Assembly: GCF_003667575.1 (NCBI RefSeq)
Contig: NZ_RCUY01000010.1
Coordinates: 59,613-123,612, forward strand
Length of the DNA: 64,000 nucleotides
Origin: Mycetocola lacteus
GTDB taxonomy: Bacteria; Actinomycetota; Actinomycetes; Actinomycetales; Microbacteriaceae
Reading direction: 5' to 3'
Both the position numbers and the translations under genes were made by a program. A model generated the notes under the pieces. It saw only the letters and a program-made list of their open reading frames with translations. It did no database searches and was not told the origin of the DNA. Shown here piece by piece: positions 8,241-17,016 of this stretch (position 1 is its first letter; each line of letters begins with the position of its first letter).

Positions 8241-9287
8241 CTAGGAGGTCGCTGGAAGCTCCCGAGTCAACGAGGAGACGATCTCTGCCGCCGGGGCCAC
8301 CCGCACGCCCTCGAAGCCCGCACCGGCCCACAGGTGCAGCTGCTCGGGATCGGCCTGGGCCGCAGCCTGAGCACGCACCCCCGCGGTGAGAAAGTGCAGC
8401 GCCGGATACATCGTGGGTGCCTGGTCGGAAAACGCCTCGGTGAACCGATTACTCACGGCGCGGGCCGTTCGCCCGGTAAAGGCGCGGGTGAGGACCGTGG
8501 CGCGATGGCGCAGATCGTGCAGGGCCGCCAGGTGGGCGGGTTTGGTGCCCGCCTCGGTCGCCCCGAGGAACAGGGTGCCCACCTGAGCGGCGGTCGCTCC
8601 GGCCGCCAGAATGTCCCGCACGTCCGCGGCGTCGGCGATCCCGCCGCCGGCAAAAATCGGCTGATCGGACCGGGACCGGGCATAGCGGATGAGCTCGCGC
8701 AGGTCCTGATCGTCGGCGTCCTCCCCGTCGATCCCGAGCACGGTGGCGCGATGCCCACCCGCGCGCGGACCCTGGATGCTCAGCACATCCGCCCCGGTGT
8801 CGCGCACGGCATCGATGCCCTCGCGTGAGGTTGCCCCCAGCACGACCCGCTTGCCCGCCGACTGGAGGCGCTCGATGATCACCGGATCCGGGTATCCAAA
8901 CGTGAACGACACAAACGCCGCCTCGCTGGCCAGGGCGATACGGACCTTCTCGGCGTAGTGATCGTCGGAGCGCTGCGGGGTCTCGGGCAGCAGGACCGGA
9001 TCGATCCCACCCCCGGCCAACAGCTGTTCACGGTAGGCCGCATAGACGGCCGGGTCGATGCCCGGGTCGGCCTCGTTCGGGGTGAAGATGTTGATGCCGA
9101 AGCGGCGCCCGCCCAGCTGTTCCAGCTGTGCACTCAGCGCGTCCGGGCTCAGGTAGCCTGCGGCGACAAAGCCCAGCCCACCGGCATCGGCCACCGCGGA
9201 CACCAGCGCCGGGGTGCTCGGGCCGCCGGCCATCGGCGCGGCGACGATCGGAACCGAGAATCCCAGCTGGGTCAGTGCGGAGGACAT
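8241..9287 (-). CDS. Nitronate monooxygenase family (NPD-like FMN enzyme)
   Basis: 348 aa TIM-barrel flavoprotein. It opens MSSALTQLGFSVPIVAAPMA, as in 2-nitropropane dioxygenase-like enzymes; the FMN phosphate loops IFAGGGIADAADVR and VGTLFLGATEAG are seen in the C-terminal half. Family members oxidise alkyl nitronates with oxygen and FMN; detoxification of propionate-3-nitronate is the best-known role. It sits 12 bp downstream of coaD on the same strand and is probably co-transcribed with it. Confidence 0.88.
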   Translation of the reverse strand: MSSALTQLGFSVPIVAAPMAGGPSTPALVSAVADAGGLGFVAAGYLSPDALSAQLEQLGGRRFGINIFTPNEADPGIDPAVYAAYREQLLAGGGIDPVLLPETPQRSDDHYAEKVRIALASEAAFVSFTFGYPDPVIIERLQSAGKRVVLGATSREGIDAVRDTGADVLSIQGPRAGGHRATVLGIDGEDADDQDLRELIRYARSRSDQPIFAGGGIADAADVRDILAAGATAAQVGTLFLGATEAGTKPAHLAALHDLRHRATVLTRAFTGRTARAVSNRFTEAFSDQAPTMYPALHFLTAGVRAQAAAQADPEQLHLWAGAGFEGVRVAPAAEIVSSLTRELPATS

Positions 9288-9299
9288 CGTGGCCTCCGG

Positions 9300-9800
9300 C
9301 TATCGGACGTCGACCGCGTGCGGGGCCGTCAGGAAGCGCGCCACGGCGTCGGGCACGTACGGCGCGATATCGCCCCCGAGGGCCGACACCTGGCGCACCA
9401 GCGAGCTGGACACGTGCGCGTGGGCGGGGTTGGGCAGCATAAACACGGTTTCCACCCCGGCAAGGTTGCGGTTCACAATCGCCATCGGCGTCTCATAGGC
9501 CACGTCGATCTGCGAGCGGATGCCCTTCACGAGCACCTGCGCGCCCACATCGGTCACATAGTCGACCAGCAGGCCCATGCTCCAGGACGCCACCACGATA
9601 TTGGTGGGGGCACCGGCCTCGGCCAGTGAGGTTTCGATCAGGGACACCCGCTGGGCGATCGGCAGCAGCGCCGTCTTGCCAGGGTTATGGACAACCAGCA
9701 CGTGGACCTCGTCGTAGAGACCCGCCGCACGGATAATCACATCCAGGTGCCCGAGGGTAACGGGGTCAAAGGATCCGGGGACAACGGCAATCCGCTTCAT
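9300..9800 (-). CDS. coaD: Phosphopantetheine adenylyltransferase
   Basis: 166 aa, standard length. Catalyses the fourth step of coenzyme A synthesis, ATP + 4'-phosphopantetheine to dephospho-CoA. The nucleotidyltransferase motif [14 protein letters not shown] (T/HxGH type) is at residues 9-22 and the second signature [10 protein letters not shown] is near residue 128. The ATG at 9800 starts [13 protein letters not shown], as in the family. It is downstream of recG on the minus strand. Confidence 0.97.
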   Translation of the reverse strand: MKRIAVVPGSFDPVTLGHLDVIIRAAGLYDEVHVLVVHNPGKTALLPIAQRVSLIETSLAEAGAPTNIVVASWSMGLLVDYVTDVGAQVLVKGIRSQIDVAYETPMAIVNRNLAGVETVFMLPNPAHAHVSSSLVRQVSALGGDIAPYVPDAVARFLTAPHAVDVR

Positions 9801-9898
9801 GACTTCACCCTATCGGTCACCCCTCCCCCAAACACCAGCAACCATCAGCGAACTCTCAGATGTCACCCCGTGTTTCCTCGGGCCTCGAACCATTACGG

Positions 9899-12196
9899 CT
9901 AGTTTTTGGCCAGGGCGGCGCGGGCCGCGGCATCCACCTGGCGGTCCAGTGCCTCGCGCAGCAGCGGCTGATCGGTCAGCTCGGGGTCCGTGCCCACCAG
10001 CAGATCGGCGTCCTCACGGGCACGCTGGATGATCTCGGCATCATCCACCACGCGCAGCAGCTTGAGCGAGGAGCGACCGCCCGACTGCACGCTGCCGAGC
10101 ACGTCGCCCTCGCGGCGCAGTTCGAGGTCAATGCGGGCCAGCTCAAAGCCGTCCTGAGTGGAGGCCACGGCCTCGACCCGCTCGCGGGCCGTGGTTTCCT
10201 GCGGGGCGGCGGTGACCAGGAGGCAGAGTCCGGGAAGTCCGCCTCGGCCGACGCGTCCGCGCAGCTGGTGCAGCTGGGAGACGCCGAAGCGGTCGGCATC
10301 AAGAACGACCATGGTGGAGGCGTTGGCCACATCCACACCCACCTCGATGACCGTGGTGGCCACCAGCACGTGGATCTCCCCCGCCTGGAACGCCCGCATG
10401 GTGGCGTCCTTCTCATCGCCACTCATTCGGCCGTGCAGCGGTTCGATACGCAGGCCCGCGAGCGCCGGGGTCTGGCGCAGCTCGGCGAGCACGGTCTCCA
10501 CCGCGGCGCGGGGACGCGGCGGTCCCTCGCCCGGGGCGGGCTCGGGGGTCGGCTCGGGTTCGGCGCTCTGCCGCGATCCGCGACCTCCGGTGGTGGGTAC
10601 CGCGTGAACATCCTCGGACACCCGCATCGGCGCGCGCCGACCGGTTTTCGCCGGGGCCGTCTCGGGCGCGGGAGCGGGTTCGGCGGCCGGATCGGGATCA
10701 ATCGCCGGACACACCACAAAGGCCTGTCGTCCACGGGCGATCTCCTCCCCCATTCGCTCCCAGACCCGGCCCATCCAGCCCGGACGATCCGCCAGCGGCA
10801 CCACAAACGACTCGATCGGCTGCCGCCCTGCGGGCAGCTGGGCAATCGTGGACACATCGAGGTCGCCAAACACGGTCATCGCGACCGTGCGCGGGATCGG
10901 GGTGGCGGTCAGCACCAGCGTGTGCGGCGGTCGGTGACCCTTCTCACGCAGGGTCTCGCGCTGATCCACGCCGAAGCGGTGCTGCTCGTCTACCACCACG
11001 AGGCCGAGGTCAAAAAAGTGCACGTTATCGGAGAGCAGCGCGTGGGTGCCGATCACGATCTTGGCCGCCCCCGAAACAACCCGCAGCAGGGCCTTCTTGC
11101 GCTCGGACTGCGGCATCGACCCGGTCAGCAACGTGGGCATCAGCTCAGCCGAAAGATCGGGACCGAGCGAGTTGACGATCGAGCGCAGGTGCTGCGCCGC
11201 CAGTACCTCGGTGGGCGCGAGCAGGGCCGACTGCCCCCCGGAATCGGCCACCGCGAGCATCGCCCGCAGCGCCACCAGGGTTTTACCAGAACCCACCTCA
11301 CCCTGCACCAGACGGTTCATCGGGGCCACCTGGGCGAGGTCGAGTTCGATCTCCCCGGCGACGGTCTGCTGGTCCTCGGTCAACGAGAACGGCAGGCCGG
11401 CGTCGAGCCGGTCACGGTATCCACCCGGGGTCGCCTCGCGGATCGTGGTGGGGTGCACGCGGGCACGGGCCCGCTGCTGGAGCAGCGCCGCTTGGAGCAG
11501 AAACGCCTCGCGATAGCGCAGCGTGTGCCGGGCCTGCTTCCAGTCGGCGTCCTGTTCGGGACGGTGAATCAGCTCGACGGCCTTGCGATAGGAGAGCAGC
11601 CGTTCACGCTCGCGCACCGACGCGGGCACCGCGTCCTCAAGTGGCGGTAACGCGTCCAGCACCACCTCGATGGCCTTAGCAACCTGCCAGCTGGCCACGG
11701 TCGCGGTGGCCGGGTAGATCGGGATGGGCTGGTTTGCCCAGCGGTTCGCGCTGGCATCCCCGGCGTCCAGGGCGCGCTCGGCCGGGTCGAAGAGCTCATA
11801 GTCGGGATGGGCGAGCTGACGCGTCCCGCGATAGTCGCCGACCTTACCCGCGAAGATACCGCGGGCGCCGGGCACCAGGTCTTTCGCCCGCCAGGCCTGG
11901 TTGAAGAAGGTGAGGACCAGGACGCCGCGCCCATCGGTGATCTTGACCTCGAGAATCGACCCGCGACGCGCCCGCATCGTGCGCTCGCGCACCTCAACCA
12001 CATCGGCGACGATGGTGATCGACTCGCCCAGCGGCAGGCTATCCATCGCGGTCAGCTCACCGCGCTTGGCGTAGCGGCGCGGATAGTGGCTGAGGAGGTC
12101 CGAGACTGTGTGCACGTCAAAGGCACGCTCAAACGCGGCGGCCGTGCGGCCACCCAGAACCCCGTCGAGGCGGGCGTCAACGGCGGAGACACTCAT
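9899..12196 (-). CDS. recG: ATP-dependent DNA helicase RecG
   Basis: 765 aa branched-DNA helicase that rescues stalled forks and processes recombination intermediates. An N-terminal wedge/OB domain is followed by Walker A GEVGSGKTLVAL (about residue 303), the DEQHRFGV motif II, and the C-terminal ATTVIEVGVDVANA and QLRGRVGRGG motifs. An Ala/Pro/Glu-rich low-complexity insertion of about 65 residues sits between the helicase lobes after VVCPAID; it explains the length above that of most RecG proteins. Divergent from rsmD. Confidence 0.97.
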   Translation of the reverse strand: MSVSAVDARLDGVLGGRTAAAFERAFDVHTVSDLLSHYPRRYAKRGELTAMDSLPLGESITIVADVVEVRERTMRARRGSILEVKITDGRGVLVLTFFNQAWRAKDLVPGARGIFAGKVGDYRGTRQLAHPDYELFDPAERALDAGDASANRWANQPIPIYPATATVASWQVAKAIEVVLDALPPLEDAVPASVRERERLLSYRKAVELIHRPEQDADWKQARHTLRYREAFLLQAALLQQRARARVHPTTIREATPGGYRDRLDAGLPFSLTEDQQTVAGEIELDLAQVAPMNRLVQGEVGSGKTLVALRAMLAVADSGGQSALLAPTEVLAAQHLRSIVNSLGPDLSAELMPTLLTGSMPQSERKKALLRVVSGAAKIVIGTHALLSDNVHFFDLGLVVVDEQHRFGVDQRETLREKGHRPPHTLVLTATPIPRTVAMTVFGDLDVSTIAQLPAGRQPIESFVVPLADRPGWMGRVWERMGEEIARGRQAFVVCPAIDPDPAAEPAPAPETAPAKTGRRAPMRVSEDVHAVPTTGGRGSRQSAEPEPTPEPAPGEGPPRPRAAVETVLAELRQTPALAGLRIEPLHGRMSGDEKDATMRAFQAGEIHVLVATTVIEVGVDVANASTMVVLDADRFGVSQLHQLRGRVGRGGLPGLCLLVTAAPQETTARERVEAVASTQDGFELARIDLELRREGDVLGSVQSGGRSSLKLLRVVDDAEIIQRAREDADLLVGTDPELTDQPLLREALDRQVDAAARAALAKN

Positions 12197-12264
12197 GACC
12201 CCAGTCTATGGCGAGCCGCCGACACCGACGGACGACGGGCACGCAGGCCCGCTAAACTTGCCGG

Positions 12265-12825
12265 GTGACTCGTATCGTTTCCGGCCGCGCCGGCTCCCTG
12301 GCCCTTAAGGTTCCCTCCGCGGGCACCCGTCCCACCAGCGACCGCGTGCGCGAGGCTCTGTTCTCGGCGCTGGAATCACGCGGCTACCTGGAGGATGCCC
12401 ACGTCCTGGACCTGTTTGCCGGATCCGGTGCACTGGCCCTCGAGTCGATCAGCCGCGGGGCCGCGAGCGCGGTGCTGGTGGAAAAGGCTGCCTCGGCCGC
12501 CAAGATCTGCACCCAGAATGCCAAGGCGCTGACCCAGGCGCTCGGCCGGGCCGACATCCGCGTCGTGGTGCGCGGGGCCCAGCCCTTCGTGGATGAGGGT
12601 TCCGAGGACTACGACCTGGTGTTCATCGACCCGCCCTATGACTACACCGAGGACGAGCTCACCGCGCTGCTCGCCGCCCTGCCGCGCCGCCTGCGGGAAG
12701 ACGCCCTGGTGGTGGTTGAGCGCTCCACCCGCTCCCCCGAGCCCACCTGGCCCGCGGGCCTTGAGCGTTTTGTGCAGAAGAAATACGGCGAAACCACCGT
12801 GTGGTGGGCCGAACCCACGCGCTAA
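12265..12825 (+). CDS. rsmD: 16S rRNA (guanine(966)-N2)-methyltransferase
   Basis: 186 aa SAM-dependent methyltransferase acting on 16S rRNA. The start MTRIVSGRAGSLALKVP and the segment RPTSDRVREALFSALE match the RsmD N-terminus, the SAM loop is VLDLFAGSGALALES, and the catalytic motif DPPYDY is near residue 119. Starts at GTG 12265, divergent from recG across a 68-bp gap. In many relatives the gene lies in the same orientation as recG; here it is flipped. Confidence 0.95.
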   Translation: MTRIVSGRAGSLALKVPSAGTRPTSDRVREALFSALESRGYLEDAHVLDLFAGSGALALESISRGAASAVLVEKAASAAKICTQNAKALTQALGRADIRVVVRGAQPFVDEGSEDYDLVFIDPPYDYTEDELTALLAALPRRLREDALVVVERSTRSPEPTWPAGLERFVQKKYGETTVWWAEPTR

Positions 12826-12856
12826 GTTCCGCGCGCAGGACTAGAAAACGAGCGAA

Positions 12857-13267
12857 CTAGACACTGGTGAGTTCCCGCGCCGGCGCATCAAAGCGCGATC
12901 CCTGAGTGCGGGCGCCCACACTCGCCATGCAGAGGATCAGGGCCGCGGCCACCACGGGCAGGATGAACGGGTGCACCGCATGGGTGGACATTTCAGCACA
13001 GGTCACCACAATCCCGCCCACCAGGGCCGAGAGGCCGGCCGCTACTCCGCGCCGAACACCCATCCGATGCCGTCGGAGTGTGGCCCAGGCCGTATAACCG
13101 GCGAGGAAGGCGGCGATCCCGGTAATCGCGCCCACGAGGGCTCCCCCCGAGGTATCCCAGTGGGTCAGCAGACGGGCCGGATCGGGCAGCGCAACCAGAA
13201 CGGCTCCCAGGCAGGCCCCACACACCATCGCAATGAGGCTCGCGGCAATGATTCGTGTTGCGGACAT
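12857..13267 (-). CDS. Small four-helix membrane protein
   Basis: The ATG at 13267 gives 136 aa; a longer reading from 13324 would add a charged extension before the first hydrophobic segment. About four hydrophobic segments are evident (residues 3-22, 38-55, 75-93, 98-118). No recognised family. It lies alone between rsmD and thiL, where many relatives carry a DAK2-domain gene that is not seen here. Confidence 0.6.
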   Translation of the reverse strand: MSATRIIAASLIAMVCGACLGAVLVALPDPARLLTHWDTSGGALVGAITGIAAFLAGYTAWATLRRHRMGVRRGVAAGLSALVGGIVVTCAEMSTHAVHPFILPVVAAALILCMASVGARTQGSRFDAPARELTSV

Positions 13268-13374
13268 GTTCCCCCGAATTCTGTCCCGCCGATTGTCCGG
13301 CGCGGCCGGTGTCATCCCCACCAAAATACCGTATGTAATGTGTGATGGCTAGCCGGACCGACTCGCGGCGGTGC

Positions 13375-14382
13375 CTAGCCGAGCTGTCCGTCCCAGGCCG
13401 TGTAGGGGTCCCAGCCGAGCTTCCCGGTCAATGGGGCACCATCGCGCAGGACCCCCGCTCCCGCCCGCACCACGCCGATCGCCCGGAACGGTTCGGGCAG
13501 GGTCGAGGTCGCGGGGAACGTGGCCAACAGCGCGTGATCCTCACCGCCGCGCAGCGCCCGCTCGAGGTTGGGTTCGGCGGCGAAGGCTGCGGTGTCGAGG
13601 TCCAGGGCCACGCTGCTGGCGCGGGCGATCCGGGAGGCGTCCAGGGCCAGGCCGTCGGAGACGTCCATCATCGAGGTGGCTCCGGCCAGCGCCGCGTCGA
13701 TACCCGCAGGGATCGGCGGATTCGGCGTGAGTTGGGCGGCGACCAGCTCGGGTTCCCGAGCACGGAGCGCGGCGGTCGCGTCGGCGTTGGGGACCCCGGC
13801 GGCATCCACGCCCTCGGCAAACAGGAGGTCGAGTCCGTGGGCGGCGCGTCCGGCGTCTCCGGCCAGGGCAATGACGTCTCCGACCCGGGCACCCGAGCGC
13901 AGTACCGGCGCGCGATCCTCCAGGTCGCCAAACGCGGTGATGGCGATGGTAAACGTGTCTGAGACCGAGAGGTCCCCGCCCACCACGGCGCAGCCCGGGG
14001 CGAGCCGCGCACAGGCAGCGGTCAGCCCGTCGGCGAGCTCCTCCAGGGCGGTGAGCTCGGTGTCGGCGGTGGCCGCCAGGGCAATCACCAGTCCGGTGGG
14101 ACGCGCACCCATCGCATACACATCGGCGAGGTTGGTGACCGCGGCCTTCCATCCCAGCTCAAACGGGGTGTGCCAGGCCCAGCGGAAATCCGGGCCGTGG
14201 ATCATCATGTCCGTGGTGACCACGTAACGATCCCCGAGCTGAATCATGACCGCGGCATCGTCGCCGGGGCCCACCTCGGCCCCCCGTGCGGCGGCGTAGC
14301 GCGGCAGCAGGCGGTCAAGGATTTCGGCCTCACTGGCATCACGAACGCGGCGCGGGACGGAGGAGGCGGGAGTTTCGGACAT
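13375..14382 (-). CDS. thiL: Thiamine-monophosphate kinase
   Basis: 335 aa PurM-like ATP-dependent kinase that converts thiamine phosphate to thiamine diphosphate. The N-terminal GPGDDAAVM (residues 37-45) carries the metal-binding aspartates, the segment AVTNLADVYAMGARPTGLV is the conserved first half of the ATP site, VVGGDLSVSD follows, and SMMDVSDGLALD is the second signature. Probably transcribed alone; DUF3515 is divergent from it. Confidence 0.95.
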   Translation of the reverse strand: MSETPASSVPRRVRDASEAEILDRLLPRYAAARGAEVGPGDDAAVMIQLGDRYVVTTDMMIHGPDFRWAWHTPFELGWKAAVTNLADVYAMGARPTGLVIALAATADTELTALEELADGLTAACARLAPGCAVVGGDLSVSDTFTIAITAFGDLEDRAPVLRSGARVGDVIALAGDAGRAAHGLDLLFAEGVDAAGVPNADATAALRAREPELVAAQLTPNPPIPAGIDAALAGATSMMDVSDGLALDASRIARASSVALDLDTAAFAAEPNLERALRGGEDHALLATFPATSTLPEPFRAIGVVRAGAGVLRDGAPLTGKLGWDPYTAWDGQLG

Positions 14383-14456
14383 GCACCAACGCTATCGGGT
14401 CCGTGCCGGGCGAGCTGAACGGCGCGGCGAAGGTTCCACGGTAACCTGGAGGGACC

Positions 14457-14948
14457 ATGTCTGTCGCCTCTCGCTCCGTGCTCACCCTGCTCGCCGTGGG
14501 CCTTGCCGCGCTCACCCTCACCGGCTGCGTACAGGAGGTTCCGATGGAACCCGCCGCGGATGCCAACAACCCGCACTGCGCCGATATCACCGTGACCCTG
14601 CCGGATAAGCTGGCCGGCCTGGACAAGCGCCGCACCAACGCGCAGGCCACCGGTGCGTGGGGCGATCCCGCGGCCGTCCTGCTGCACTGCGGGGTGACCC
14701 CTCCCGGCCCGACCACCGACCGCTGCGTCACCGTGGACGGCGTGGACTGGGTCTTTGACGACTCCCAGGAAAAGGAAGAACTCTTCCGTTTCACCACCTA
14801 CGGCCGCGTTCCCGCTGTCGAGGTGTTCATCAGCTCCAACCCCGAAAAGGGCGGCGTCTCGGGCACCGCGGTGCTCTCAGACCTCGGCTCCTCGATCGGA
14901 CGCCTCCCCCAGGTCAGCAAGTGCCTGAACGTCAGCGAGGTTCGCTAG
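14457..14948 (+). CDS. DUF3515 lipoprotein
   Basis: 163 aa. The signal peptide ends in the lipobox LTLTGC (Cys at residue 23), so the mature protein should be anchored to the outer face of the membrane. The spacing of cysteines and the segment WGDPAAVLLHCGV are typical of the actinobacterial DUF3515 family. The gene faces gpsA across the tandem-repeat array. Function unknown. Confidence 0.85.
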   Translation: MSVASRSVLTLLAVGLAALTLTGCVQEVPMEPAADANNPHCADITVTLPDKLAGLDKRRTNAQATGAWGDPAAVLLHCGVTPPGPTTDRCVTVDGVDWVFDDSQEKEELFRFTTYGRVPAVEVFISSNPEKGGVSGTAVLSDLGSSIGRLPQVSKCLNVSEVR

Positions 14949-14990
14949 CGCGAAAACACGGCGCTCAAAGCCAGTGGCGGCGGCGGTACT

Positions 14991-15139
14991 AGAGACCTAC
15001 CGCCCCGAACCGAACAGGCCGCGCCCCGAGAGACCTACCGCCCCGAACCGAACAGGCGACGCCCCGAGAGACCTACCGCCCCGAACCGAACAGACGACGC
15101 CCCCAGAGTCCTACCGCCCCGAACCGAACAGGCGGCGCC
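14991..15139. repeat. Four tandem ~38-bp repeats derived from the gpsA 3' end
   Basis: Units at 14991-15028, 15029-15066, 15067-15104 (38 bp each) and 15105-15139 (35 bp). Each contains CTACCGCCCCGAACCGAACA with few changes. The rightmost unit is the end of gpsA itself, encoding RLFGSGR-stop. Because 38 is not a multiple of 3, successive TAG copies fall in different frames. Within a unit CCGCC and GGCGG can pair, so the array might also act in termination. Confidence 0.9.
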
Positions 15140-16226
15140 AGAGTCTCGAGCCCGACTTGACTGAGCCCGTGCCGAGCGGCGCAATCTCGCCGGTTTCGCC
15201 GTGCTCACTCTGCGGCTCATCCGAGGCGGTGGTGAGGTGTGGGGCGATGTCGCGCGGGTCCATGGTGCCCTCGATGACCCGCTTAACCTGCTGCACGATC
15301 GGCATTTCCACGCCACTCGCGGCGGCGATTTCCAGCACCGGGGCGACCGAGGCGAGGCCCTCGGCAGTCTGCTGCATCTGCTTCACCACGGAGGCCAGCG
15401 AGTAGCCCTGACCGAGCAGGCGTCCGGCGGTGTTGTTGCGTGAGAGCGGGCTCTGACAGGTGGCGATCAGGTCGCCGAGACCGGCGAGGCCGGACAGGGT
15501 TTCCGCGTGGGCCCCCTGGGCCACGGCGAAGTCGGTCATCTCGACCAGGCCGCGGGTGATGATTGACGCCTTGGTGTTCTCGCCGTAGCCCACGCCGTCC
15601 ACGATGCCGATGGCCACGGCGATGAGGTTCTTCAGGACCCCACCAAACTCGGTCCCGATCACGTCGGTGTTTACAAACGTGCGGAAGTAGCGGTTGCGCG
15701 CGAGCAGCGCGACCTCCTGCGCGGTCTCCAGCGAGACCGAGGAGATGACCGCGGCGGTGGGCTGTTCCTTGGCAATCTCCATCGCCAGGTTGGGCCCGCT
15801 GGCCACGGCCACGCGTTCGGGCTCGATTTCCAGGCACTGTTCGATGACCTGGCTCATCCGTAAACCAGTCTGCTTCTCGACGCCCTTCATCAGCGAAACC
15901 ACGATGGTGTCGCGTCCGAGCAGCGGCTTGATTGCGGTCAGGTTATCCCGCAGCGCCTGTGAGGGCACGGCGATAAACACCACGGCCGCACCGGTGATGG
16001 CGGCCTTGAGGTCCGAGGTTGCACGCAGATTCGCCGGCAGCGTCACACCGGGCAGATACTCGGCGTTTCGGTGTTCGCGATCGATGGCCGCGGCAGCCTC
16101 GGCTCGCCTCGCCCACATGTACACATCCGCCCCGCCGTCGGCGAGGATCTTCGCAAACGTGGTTCCCCAGCTTCCCGTGCCCAGCACGGCTACTCGGGTG
16201 GGGGCGGTGGTACTACGCTTCGTCAA
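15111..16226 (-). CDS. gpsA: Glycerol-3-phosphate dehydrogenase [NAD(P)+]
   Basis: Makes sn-glycerol 3-phosphate for phospholipids. Rossmann motif VAVLGTGSWGTTFAKILA at the N-terminus, then ASGPNLAMEI, and the active-site lysine region GVLKNLIAVAIGI. A TTG start at 16226 is chosen because GGAG lies 10 bp upstream on the minus strand and no ATG or GTG fits; the reading frame overlaps the plsC end by 14 bp. At 371 aa it has a C-terminal extension of about 35 residues ending in the repeated RLFGSGR segment. Confidence 0.93.
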   Translation of the reverse strand: MTKRSTTAPTRVAVLGTGSWGTTFAKILADGGADVYMWARRAEAAAAIDREHRNAEYLPGVTLPANLRATSDLKAAITGAAVVFIAVPSQALRDNLTAIKPLLGRDTIVVSLMKGVEKQTGLRMSQVIEQCLEIEPERVAVASGPNLAMEIAKEQPTAAVISSVSLETAQEVALLARNRYFRTFVNTDVIGTEFGGVLKNLIAVAIGIVDGVGYGENTKASIITRGLVEMTDFAVAQGAHAETLSGLAGLGDLIATCQSPLSRNNTAGRLLGQGYSLASVVKQMQQTAEGLASVAPVLEIAAASGVEMPIVQQVKRVIEGTMDPRDIAPHLTTASDEPQSEHGETGEIAPLGTGSVKSGSRLWRRLFGSGR

Positions 16227-17007
16227 AACGACCGGTCTCCGTCTGATTGTGTTTGCTCGGGTCCCAGCGTTCGGCCGGGGCTTGTTCATCCCGCAGAGTC
16301 TCCAGCAGTTCGGTAACCGCGTCCATAACCTTGTCGGTGGCACCGTGCAGTACGGCCGAGTCCTGCTGCTTGCCCAGGAACTCATCGAGGTTGACCGGAT
16401 CACCGATCACAATTTTGATGTTCTTGCGCGGGAACAGCGAGATCTTCTTGCCGTACCGCGGCATGACCTGCTGGGTTCCCCAGTGGGCCATCGGATACAC
16501 CGGCAGGTTGTGGGTCAGCGCCATCCGGGCCACGCCGGTCTTGCCACGCATCGGCCACAGGTTCGGTTCGCGGGTCAGCGTACCCTCGGGATAGATGATG
16601 ACACCCTGCCCGGTTTCGACCAGTCGTCCGGCGGCGGAGATCGGGTCGTTTCCCCGCGTGGATCCCATCCGCTCGACCGGGATCTGACCGGCCGAACGCA
16701 GGATCCAGCCCAGCACCGGGTTCTTAAAGAGCCCGGCCTTGGCCATAAACCGCGGCGCGCGACCAATCTTCCAGACGGCCAGCGCCACCACGATCGGATC
16801 AATTTCCGAGTAGTGGTTGGGGGCCAGGATGAACGGGCCCGATCGCGGCAGCTTATAGGCGTCGCGAATATCCAGCCGGAACAGTGGAACCGTCAGCGGC
16901 TTCACGATCGCCGCGAGCGGCCACAGGAATGAGGGCCGGGACTTCTCCGGCGACTTCTCAAGCTTGCGACCCTCGGGGTCACGGTTTACGCGGGTAACGC
17001 TGGTCAC
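16213..17007 (-). CDS. plsC: 1-acyl-sn-glycerol-3-phosphate acyltransferase
   Basis: 264 aa membrane-associated acyltransferase forming phosphatidic acid. The acceptor motif NHYSEIDPIV (NHX4D with the histidine and aspartate) is near residue 64 and the glycerophosphate-binding PEGTLTREPNLWPMRGKTGV near residue 138. A hydrophobic segment near residue 28 would seat it in the membrane. It lies between murA (9 bp upstream) and gpsA (overlapping), the usual actinobacterial order. Confidence 0.95.
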   Translation of the reverse strand: MTSVTRVNRDPEGRKLEKSPEKSRPSFLWPLAAIVKPLTVPLFRLDIRDAYKLPRSGPFILAPNHYSEIDPIVVALAVWKIGRAPRFMAKAGLFKNPVLGWILRSAGQIPVERMGSTRGNDPISAAGRLVETGQGVIIYPEGTLTREPNLWPMRGKTGVARMALTHNLPVYPMAHWGTQQVMPRYGKKISLFPRKNIKIVIGDPVNLDEFLGKQQDSAVLHGATDKVMDAVTELLETLRDEQAPAERWDPSKHNQTETGRFDEA

Positions 17008-17016
17008 GAATCTAAC

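Noticed and set aside
9860..11650. Long plus-strand open frame opposite recG
   Set aside because: Codon bias of recG on the minus strand creates it; RecG motifs are clear and the antisense product is His/Gly/Arg-rich without any domain.
13349..13381. Possible sixth case of 3'-end duplication at thiL (CTAGCCG twice, 26 bp apart)
   Set aside because: Only 7 bp match, likely by chance.
14991..15139. Possible CRISPR array
   Set aside because: Units are contiguous with no unique spacers, and one unit is the gpsA end itself.
16227..16403. Upstream ATG for gpsA inside plsC
   Set aside because: It would add a 38-59 residue basic extension in the plsC antisense-like frame; TTG at 16226 has a proper ribosome site and fits the family N-terminus.
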